Positions 56,466-64,000 of a stretch of DNA of 64,000 bases are shown piece after piece. The first letter of the stretch is position 1. Each line of letters opens with the position of its first letter. The stretch is taken from positions 4,960,001-5,024,000 of the forward strand of contig NC_080677.1 in the NCBI RefSeq assembly GCF_030445035.2. The letters run 5' to 3'. The translations under genes and the position numbers were made by a program. Source of the stretch: Dasypus novemcinctus (lineage: Eukaryota; Chordata; Mammalia; Cingulata; Dasypodidae). The notes below the pieces were generated by a model, which worked only from the letters and a program-made list of their open reading frames with translations, did no database searches and was not told the DNA's origin.

Positions 56466-56659
56466 CTGGCTTACTAGAGTATTTATTCTGGGTGCAGTTT
56501 TTCTCTTTGATTTAGGGCTTCCTGCCCTTTCTCCCTTGCTGGTTGTGCAGTAGGAGCCAAGGATGTAATTGGCGCTATAAGCTGTGGAGGCTCAAGCTGC
56601 CCTCATTGCACCAGGGACCAATGAAGCTTCTCCCAACTTTTTCCTTTGCCAGGAGTAGA

Positions 56660-57127
56660 GACAAGAGTCACAGCTGTGTAGAATTCAAGTTGTGTAAAAT
56701 CAGTGGCATTAACTACATTTACAATGTTGGGCTACCATCACCACCATCCATTACCAGAAGTACTTTATCGCTCTAAACAGAAACTCCTCTTAAACACTAA
56801 CTCCTCCTTCCCCCATCCCAGTCCCTGGTAACCTCTCATCGAATTTCTGACTTTATGAATTTGCTTATTCTAGTTAATTCACGTAAGTTGAATCCTGAAA
56901 TATTTATCCCTATGTATATGGCTTTTTTTACTCAACACAGTGTTTTTAAGGTTTGTCCGTGTCATGGCGTCTATCAGAACTTCATTTTTTTCGTGGCTAT
57001 ATATATTATTCCATTGTATGGATAGAGCACATTTTGTCCATTCATCCATCTATTGGACACTCAGGTTGTTTCTACCCTTTGGCTCTTAGGAATAATGCTG
57101 TATTGAACATTGCTGTACCAGTATATG
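56660..57127 (-). repeat. Old L1M 3' portion, antisense (left part)
   Basis: 'ggctaccatcaccaccatcc', 'tcattttttcgtggctat'-type phrases, 'attattccattgtatggata', 'gtccattcatccatctattg' and 'aataatgctgtattgaacat' are the reverse complement of the L1M 3' end. The continuation 'cttcttttgggtatatccta' lies at 57770-57789, beyond the younger insertion. Confidence 0.75.
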
Positions 57128-57745
57128 TTGTTTTTTTAAAATAAAATTTTATTAAGGTATATAATTCATACGTGAACATACATAAACAATACGTGTATAG
57201 TAAAACTTGTGAATTTACAAAACAAACATGCATCTCATCGTATAGGGCTCCCATACAACTCCACACCACTAACACCTTGCGTGGTTTTGAAACATTTGCT
57301 ACAAACTATGACAGAGCATCACCAAAATAATACTACTAACTATAGATCGTATCTTATATTTGGTAATATTTTACTACTTAATACTACTTATTACTGCTAA
57401 CTATAGCCCGTATCTTACATTTGGATTCCCTGTGTTACACAGCACCACGCTTTGTACAGTCCATTCAAAGTGTACGCTCAGTGGCTCACATTTTCATCAC
57501 AGGGCTGTGCTGCCATCACATCAAGTTTAGAACATTTTCATTACTCCAAAAGGAAGACTCCCACACCCCCATACTCCTCTATTGTCCCTTAGAATTGATA
57601 CAATATCTTCTTGCCTTTGCTGCAGAAATATTATAATACTGCTAATTCTCATCCGTAAGTTCCATTAGTTATAGTTTTGCTGTGTATCTGTATTCTTTGT
57701 AAAAAAGAGCATTCTTAATAGCATACTCTTAACCACCAGCTATCT
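57128..57745 (-). mobile_element. Xenarthran L1 3' UTR, antisense, inside older L1
   Basis: Starts with a T run and 'aaaataaaattttattaagg', then 'gaacatacataaacaatacg' and 'aacttgtgaatttacaaaac', the same unit as in the 53.9-kb L1. It lies between two halves of an older antisense L1M, so it is the younger insertion. It is 5'-truncated with no ORF. Confidence 0.7.
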
Positions 57746-57815
57746 TTTTTTGAACCCCAGCTTTCACTTCTTTTGGGTATATCCTAGGAGTTCTGTCCAC
57801 CCAGTTTCAGAAGTG
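57746..57815 (-). repeat. Old L1M 3' portion, antisense (right part)
   Basis: 'tttcacttcttttgggtata' and 'tcctaggagttc' complete the L1M block interrupted at 57128. Confidence 0.6.
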
Positions 57816-58487
57816 ATTGGAAGTGATACATGGGGGTGGGTTTTGTCCCTGAGCTTTTGTCCGTGGACATCTGGTTGCTCCGTTTGGTTGGGGACCCCCC
57901 GAAGTTCGTGCCTTTTGTTCTTTTCTCTGGGCTGGCCCGATTCCCTCCAAAAGACTTTGCAGTCTCTTAGATGGTTGGGGTCTGGGGGCCGCTGGGAGGC
58001 CATTGCTCAGCGAACAGCTTTCCCTTGGGGCACCTCTCAGCCTGGTGCCCAAGGCTTGTCCCCTGGCGACCTTGGTCCAGAGCCTTTGTCTCACTGCGCC
58101 CAGTCTTCTCGGGTGGTAAGAGAAGGGCCTTCGCCCGGCTGGTGAAATTGGGGACAGGACCTGGAGGCTGACTGCGCCTTAGCCTTCCGCGTCGCCCTCT
58201 CTGTGCGGCCCTCCCTTTGCTCCCATTTCCAGGGGTGAGGGCGGCTCTAAGTCCTGAGACTCGCTGGAGTCCCACCATGTAAGCTGAGCTGCCTCTCCAG
58301 ACCTAGACTTGAGCTCTCTTGAGTTTGCCCAGTGAGTTCCCGCTGGTCCCCGGCATTGCGGCTTTGCTGGCCTGCTATTCCAGTGGAGCGGAAATGTGTG
58401 CTCGGAGTGTCACTAGGCACAGCGCCGACTTGCGTGCATTCCTTGCCTCTCGCTCTCCCCACCTGGAACAGTTACTTGAAGCTGTGC
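57816..58487. other. Unique GC-rich intronic sequence
   Basis: Open frames of 66-131 codons on both strands lack domains and splice-site support. No exon is claimed. Confidence 0.4.
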
Positions 58488-58502
58488 CCCCTGGTGTTTT
58501 TT

Positions 58503-58869
58503 TTTTTTTTTTTTAAAGATTTATTTAATCCCCCCCCCCCCCCCCCGGTTGTCTGTTCTCTGTGTCTATTTGCTGCGTCTTGTTTCTTTGTCCGCTTCTG
58601 TTGTCGTCAGCGGCACGGGAAGTGTGGGCGGCGCCATTCCTGGGCAGGCTGCACTTTCTTTCACGCTGGGCGGCTCTCCTTACGGGGCGCACTCCTTGCG
58701 TGTGGGGCTCCCCTACGTGGGGGACACCCCTGCGTGGCAGGGCACTCCTTGCGCGCATCAGCACTGCGCATGGGCCAGCTGCACACGGGTCAAGGAGGCC
58801 CGGGGTTTGAACCGTGGACCTCCCATGTGGTAGACGGACGCCCTAACCACTGGGCCAAGTCCGCTTCCC
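58503..58869 (-). mobile_element. Youngest-looking DAS SINE, antisense, with target duplication
   Basis: The right end is CCAAGTCCGCTTCCC; the B box reads GGTTTGAACC on the + strand near 58804. The left end is a pure T run followed by AAAGATTTATTTAAT and a run of about 17 C. CCCCTGGTGTTTTTT flanks it (about 58488-58502 and 58870-58884). The body goes straight from 'gtcagcggcacggga' to 'agtgtgggcggcgcc', lacking roughly 50 bases found in the 23.9- and 28.5-kb copies. The uninterrupted T and C runs suggest a recent insertion. Confidence 0.93.
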
Positions 58870-58884
58870 CCCCTGGTGTTTTTT

Positions 58885-61385
58885 GATTGGGGCGAGTCCA
58901 GGCCTGGATGTGTAGCCAAGAAAGGTGCTTCCGAGCTATGGGACATGTTGTTCTGGCCTGGGAGACCTCATTCAGGCAGGGGAGCTCGCCGTGGAGGCTG
59001 AGGGCACCCAGCAGTGGATGGCCCAGGAACACCCACCCGGCCTGGTCGGGTTGACTCTGGAGGTGGGGTGGACTCCCAGGCCAGAGCAGAGCTGGGAGCC
59101 TGGAACCTGGAGTCCAGAAGGAAAGGTCAGTTCTCCCCTGCAGCGGCTAGTTCTGGGGCCTTGAGCCGGTTACTTAATTTCTCTGCCCTTTGATGCTGTT
59201 CTCGAATCTCGGGATTGGGTTCTGGCTTCCCTGGCTCATTTTCATCTTCATTTACTCTGCCACCTGTCCACCAAGCAGGCACCCAAGGCTGCTTGAAAAC
59301 CTTCGGTGATGGAGAGGTGCTTTCTCCTCCAGAAGCAGCCAGACCGGCTGTGGTCAGCTCTGTCTGTGAAAAAGGCATGCGCACCTTTGTTTTGGGTCAG
59401 ACACTCCGCTTGGGGCCGCTTTCGGTTCTGCCGCAGAGTCTGCCTCAACCCTGCGTTTGCTGGGTCAACTGAGAAGGGAGAGACATGGTTGTCTTGCTCT
59501 GTGGGGCTTCTTCCCTTGGTTGCCGAGCCTGTCTCTTCCGTTTCTTCCTTGGTTGCCCATCGAGGCCCCTGGTGGGCCTGGCTGGGCGCGTGCTGGCCTT
59601 CGGCAGCTTTCCTTCTCTTCCAAGCACCCAGATGGGGTCAGCACCCTTCCCGCCTTGATGCTTGTGAGCGCAGTGTGACAGCCCGGCTTTGGGGTCATTG
59701 TCCTCTGCTGACTCTTCTTACTGTCATCTATGGCCTCGACTTCTGGCCACATCCCTTGATAGAGAAGACTGTGAAATTGACTCCTGAGAATCTAAACCTT
59801 GGAAGGAAGTAAGTCACTTCATACCTCCAAACGGTCTCTGTTCCTTTGTGGGTTGTAGGGTTGTTTCTGTATGTAAACACACAATGACAAGGACATAGTA
59901 GATAATACATATATTTTTTCTGTATATATTTATATATATATATATAGTCTGTCATTTTCCTTGCTAAGTATTTTTCCCATGGGTAAAATCAAATTTTATT
60001 TGCCTCCACTTGTGAAGGAGCCGTTAAACTTGGCTCATATCACATGCATATGGAGTATCGGAAATGTTAGAGGATTGCAAGGCTGTACTCAACATTAGCA
60101 CGTTTGACAGGTCAGCAAACTCTAGACTTGCAAGAAAAATGGCTTCTTTACTGCACAGTCTTGTCGCTGGAGTCGTTCACCAGGATCGGGGACTTGCAGG
60201 AAGCACCCCCTGAATGTGCCTTCACTTCTGCCTTTTCAGCCCCGTCCAGTCAAGGTGGACAGGACATGGTGCTCAGATGCTGTGCACGTTTCCAGCTCCT
60301 CCCCCAGCCCGAAGGCCTGGCTGAGTATTTTTCGTGGCGCCCTGCTTTTGCCATCCAGTAACGAATGCTGTGCTTCAGGAAGTCCCCTCTCCCTTCCTTG
60401 GGGTTCTCTTGCTCAGGTCGTTTTGGGGAGAGCTGTGAGATGCCAGTGCTCCTGGGAGAGCAGACCTGTGTGTGCCTGGGGCCTGCGAGCCCAGCCGCTT
60501 TGTGCCCCCCGAGGAGCACGTGGCAGGAGTGGCTCGCCCCAGGGCGCGTGTCGGTCCTGGCGGGCTGGCAGTTTCCCGCCCAGGGCTCGGCACGGCCCTG
60601 AGGTTAGTGGGTGGCTGTGCGGGGCGCTCTGGGTTCTGACAGCTCCCGGGGTGTGTCTTTACCCGTGCACGTGGCGGTGGCCCGACGGGGTGGGGAGTGA
60701 GGGGCTCTTCTCCATGACCAGGAGGAACCAGGGAGCCCCGGGTTTGCACCCCAGGGTGACTGCATGACCCGGGACTGGTCCCTGTGTCCAACAGCGTGTC
60801 CTCTCCTTCCCGAGGTGCCCCCCTTTCTGTTGAGTTGGAGGGGTGCAGTCAGGGGCAGGTGACCCCGGGGCCTGCTCCTGGCATCCTCTGGGCAGGTGTG
60901 GAGTGAGGAGGGGGGGCCCGTGGGCCCTGGTTTGGGGCGCTGGTATCCCGCCCATGCCGGGATGGCTTCTGCGGAGTTGGTGTTGGCCCGGTTTTCCACG
61001 GGAGAGCGTGTAGGCCAGGGACTGCGCTGGCTCGTGCCTTGGACTTGGATTTCTGTGCGGAGCCCCCCGCCTTCCGAGCTCGGTTCCTCTGCCGGCCGCT
61101 GGCAGGCGGGGCCCCGGTCCCGGCCCCCGGATCTGCGCAGCAGCCCCGCATGGCAGGTGCGCCCTAGCCTGCTCCGGGGGTAAGCAGGTGGCCCAGGGGC
61201 CAGTGCTTCCGGTGTTAGAGGTCAGTGAGGCCCTGGGTGACCTGAAACGGCCCAGAGGTTGCACCCACTCTGACCTCGTGAGTGGGGTGGCTATGAGAAG
61301 CTCCCGGCTGGCCCCGGGGGGGCCTGAGGGCCCAGTCCGCAGAGCTGCCCTCCCTGTTTAGCTGTAGGCCTGTGATGTGACCGTG
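58885..61385. other. Unique GC-rich intronic sequence
   Basis: About 2.5 kb with only a (TA)n-rich microsatellite at about 59924-59946 and a MIR-like scrap at 59155-59240 recognised. The part 60450-61200 is CpG-rich and could be a secondary island or regulatory region. Overlapping frames of 78-201 codons on both strands are compositional. No exon is supported. Confidence 0.4.
59910..59947. repeat. (TA)n microsatellite
   Basis: ATATATTTTTTCTG is followed by TATATATTTATATATATATA and 'tatag'. An ordinary AT dinucleotide tract. Confidence 0.8.
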
Positions 61386-61387
61386 TT

Positions 61388-61815
61388 TCACCTTTTTTTT
61401 CCTCTCTCTTTATTTTTTTAATGTTACTTAAAAAAAAATGAGGTCCCCATATACCCCCCACCCCCTCAGCCCACTCCTCCCCCCATTACAACAACCTCCT
61501 CCATCATCCTGAGACATTCATTGCATTTGGTGAATACATCTCTGAGCACCGCTGCACCTCATGGTCAGTGGTCCACACCATAGCCCACACTCTCCCACAG
61601 TCCACCCAGTGGGCCATGGGAGGACATACAATGTCCAGTAACTGTCCCCGCAGCACCACCCAGGACAACTCCAACCCCCAAAAATGCCCCCACATCACAT
61701 CTCTTCCTCCCACTCCCTACCCCCAGCAGCCACCATGGCCACTTTCTGCACACCAATGCCACATTTTCTTCCATTACTAATCACAGTGGTTCATGAATAG
61801 AATATCAGTCTTAAT
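61388..61815 (-). mobile_element. Xenarthran L1 3' UTR, antisense
   Basis: T-rich start, then 'aatgaggtccccatataccc', 'tccatcatcctgagacattc', 'cattgcatttggtgaataca', 'ctctgagcaccgctgcacct', 'tacaatgtccagtaactgtc' and 'ccaacccccaaaaatgccc'. These are the reverse complement of the L1 3' UTR subfamily of 15.6-15.9 kb. It is 5'-truncated. Confidence 0.75.
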
Positions 61816-63160
61816 TGTTTACTGTTGTGTAACAGATACCTGTACCAGGTAAACTGGTAACTAGGCACGCACCTGAGTATGACCTGCTGTTTCCTGGCTG
61901 AGTGGTGGCTGTGGGACCAGCCTGGGAAGGCAGCCGAGAGCGGCATCTGGGGTGCAGTCTGGGGTAAAGGGCGTTTTCCTCCGTGAAGGATGGACCAAGG
62001 TTGCCTCGAGCTCTCTTGAACCTTGCTGATAGTGGTGCCCGAGCGCCCCGGGAGAAGCGCCTGTGTCCCCTGACTTCTTTCCGGTAAACACCTGCTTCAT
62101 CCCGGGAGCGAATCAGGACGCCTGGACCCCGTTCTGCGCTCACGAAGGCCCTGGACAAGTGGCGCCTGCACGTGCTTGGGACTTCCTTGGCCCCTGCCTT
62201 CAGAAAAACAGCACCCGTGGGCACAACTGGCCACTCTGGTCGGCGCCCGCCTGGCTGCCAGGGACAGGCGCCCCTGCAGCAGGCTGCCTACATCCCAGTC
62301 ACGGCCACCTTTCCAGCCGGGAAGTAACGGCCGGAGGCAACTTTCCCTCGGCGTTGTCTTCCATGTGAACGGTGGCAAGAGGGCTGCGGGACCTGTGGCG
62401 CGCGCCCGTGCGCGGTGGGAGGTGGCCACGGATCCCGCCTTCTGTTCCGTGCGCTTCTGTCTGTTTGCTTGCAGCGCCCTTCGCTGGGTGGTCCCTGCAC
62501 GTGGTCAGCAGGTGGCTCACCGACCTTCTTTCCCCGGGACTCGTGTTTGGCGTGGGAGGAGCTGGGGGGCATGGCAGAGGGGCACGGAGGGCCCCCGGGG
62601 ATGTTCCTCTGCTCCCCTGCCACCCCAGAGGATGGAGGGGAGAGAGGACAGCAGAAAAGGCGTGTAAGATTTGGGGTGCCAGGTGGCTGTCTGCAGTTGA
62701 GTTGTGGGGTGGCGGTGAGACCCCGTCATGCTCCTTCCTCTGGAAAGCCTCTTCAACCTGGTGTGGCACTTCTACGACACGGATGGCGAGAGCGAGAGCC
62801 CCTAACTGCGTAGGAACACTCTTTCGTCATCATCTCGCTACTGGCTGCTAAGGGGGTTCGAGAAGTTCAGTGGAACAAAGTTCAGAGTTACCATTCGCGT
62901 GCCCCCAAAGATTTCCATCCCCAGGGACCCTCGAGCTCTCCCTTTTTCGCACCCCAGCGGCTGTTTTCTGAAGGTGGAGAGGACGCGGCGTCTTGTGAGC
63001 CGGGCGTTTGGTGACACTGAAGGCTATGCTCTGAGCTGTGCTACGCCTCTTGAACTGACGTCTCTGCGCCTTGGTGGGAACTCGTGGACACGCAGGGGCA
63101 CTGGAGCATTCAGCCGTGGAGGGTAGCTCTGAATCGGCCCATGGGGAAGAAGGTAGGGGG
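61816..63160. other. Unique GC-rich intronic sequence
   Basis: No repeat recognised. Frames of 79-163 codons run through 62040-62850 on both strands because stops are rare. A 26-codon ATG frame at 62728-62808 is noted separately as an observation. Confidence 0.4.
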
Positions 63161-63164
63161 ACGG

Positions 63165-63360
63165 CAGAGGTTCTCCAGGTGTGATCCCCATACCTCGGGG
63201 ATCCAAATCACCTGCCCATCAAATGCAGGGTCCCAGGCCCTGCTCAGACCTGCTGTGGGGTTTGGACCCTGGAATCTGCATCCTTGGGAAGCCGAGGGGG
63301 CCCCTCTGAACCTTGGCACTGCTGCTCTGCTCAGCAGGCCCTGGGGCTCAGGGCTTGTGT
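63165..63360 (+). repeat. hAT MITE (MER3/MER20-like)
   Basis: 'gaggttctccaggtgtgatc', 'aaatcacctgcccatcaaat', 'ggaccctggaatctgcatcc' and the end 'ccttggcactgctgctctgc' follow the order of Charlie-type MITEs seen at 22.5 and 24.8 kb. Diverged. Confidence 0.5.
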
Positions 63361-63735
63361 TCTAGGGCTTTGAGCCACGTGGGCTTCTGGTGATTAGGTC
63401 AGAAACTTGGCGCGGTTCTGGATCTGCGGGAGCTCTTGCCTAACCAGCGGGAGGGTCAAGGGCAGCACGAGGGGTGGGGAGGAGGCCATCGCCGCCGGGG
63501 AGGTCTGGAAGGCAGGAAGGCAGCGGGAAAGAGGCCTTTGTATGGGCGTTCTCCTTTCTGTCTTTTCATCAGACTTAAAAAAAGAAGTTGGCACGGACTC
63601 CAAGGCGTCAGCCAGCTCCACCCAGTGTAGGACTTTGAGAAGCAAGTCAGGCAATTGTCATCAAATCTAAAATGTGCGTGCTGTGCCGTGTCTACTCCTA
63701 GTTCACTGAATTCTATGGTTGGAAGTGACCCAAGA
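63361..63735. other. Unique GC-rich sequence
   Basis: An 87-codon frame on the + strand (63407-63670) overlaps an 86-codon frame on the minus strand. Neither has a domain or splice support. Confidence 0.4.
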
Positions 63736-63739
63736 AGTC

Positions 63740-63840
63740 CTAACCATTCTCATCCCTTTCCAAATCCGTTCCCTAAAGGATTGACAAAGGTTAAGTGACA
63801 GGGGCGAGAGGATGCGTAGCAGGGCTGGGACAGGTCCAGA
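63740..63840 (+). repeat. MIR-like fragment
   Basis: 'ccgttccctaaaggattgac', 'aaaggttaagtgacagggg' and 'gcagggctgggac' correspond to the MIR 3' half with diverged spacing. The remaining bases to the window end are unassigned. Confidence 0.4.
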
Positions 63841-64000
63841 GGCGCTACGGGCTCATCAGCTTCTTCCTTGCCTTCTCGGGCAGAGGCCCCAGGGCTGTCT
63901 TCTCCAAGAACATTCCTAGACTGCGGGGCGTTCCCGGCAGATGGCCGGAGAAGTTGCAGCGGCCCTCGTGATGCCCGGGGCTCAAGTCTGAGATCGGGAA

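Larger units (their letters stand above)
53885..56655 (-). mobile_element. Internally deleted L1, antisense, about 2.8 kb
   Basis: Read from right to left on the minus strand it holds a 5' leader (56655-56470), ORF1 (56465-55523), a short 3' part of ORF2 (about 55455-54985) and a long 3' UTR (54980-53885). A full L1 needs about 6 kb, so most of ORF2, with the endonuclease and most of the reverse transcriptase, is missing between about 55455 and 55523. The element cannot move on its own. Confidence 0.8.

Noticed and set aside
57750..58145. 131-codon + frame
   Set aside because: It begins with a non-ATG codon within L1M sequence and continues through unique DNA without any domain.
1..64000. 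CRISPR array, prokaryotic operon, phage or plasmid features
   Set aside because: Nothing of the kind is present. All repeats are dispersed mammalian transposons, and no array of short regular spacers was seen.

Overview
This is a window of placental-mammal nuclear DNA, almost certainly from an armadillo (Dasypus or a close xenarthran relative). The clearest evidence is several full-length copies of the armadillo tRNA-derived DAS SINE, recognised by heads such as GGGAAGCGGACTTGGCCCAG and a B box GGTTCAAACC. They sit among L1 3' UTRs and MaLR-type LTRs of the kind I know from armadillo DNA. Ancient mammalian repeats (MIR, L2, L1M, hAT MITEs) complete the background. Family names come from recognition by eye, not from a database search.

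Layout. From 1 to about 44 kb the DNA is AT-rich and repeat-dense, and I see no host coding exon. It holds LTRs (3.1, 7.9, 13.2, 19.6, 27.2-29.2, 33.4, 36.8-39.4, 39.9, 40.5 and 41.9 kb), L1 3' ends (8.6, 10.1, 15.4, 37.0, 38.1 kb), older L1 remnants (3.9, 16.3, 17.8, 30.0, 32.7, 42.4 kb) and DAS SINEs (10.3, 11.4, 12.4, 13.4, 23.9, 28.5, 30.9 kb). Many insertions are nested and have recognisable target-site duplications, so their order can be read.

From about 44 kb the base composition rises to GC-rich. A strong CpG island covers about 46.6-48.1 kb. Inside it, on the + strand, are GC boxes, a TATA-like TTTAAA at 47111-47116, and a good splice donor (CAG|GTAGGG) after 47362 with no ATG in between. 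I read this as the promoter and non-coding first exon of a housekeeping-type gene transcribed to the right. The next 16 kb would then be its first intron. I cannot name the gene and found no convincing downstream coding exon.

From 48 to 64 kb the putative intron is mostly unique and GC-rich. It is interrupted by an internally deleted L1 on the minus strand (53.9-56.7 kb, broken ORF1 and an ORF2 remnant), a further L1 3' UTR (57.1-57.7 kb), the best-preserved DAS SINE (58.5-58.9 kb) and another L1 3' UTR (61.4-61.8 kb).

There are no bacterial operons, CRISPR arrays, rRNA genes or functional tRNA genes. Nearly all long open frames here are chance frames in GC-rich DNA or antisense shadows of repeats.
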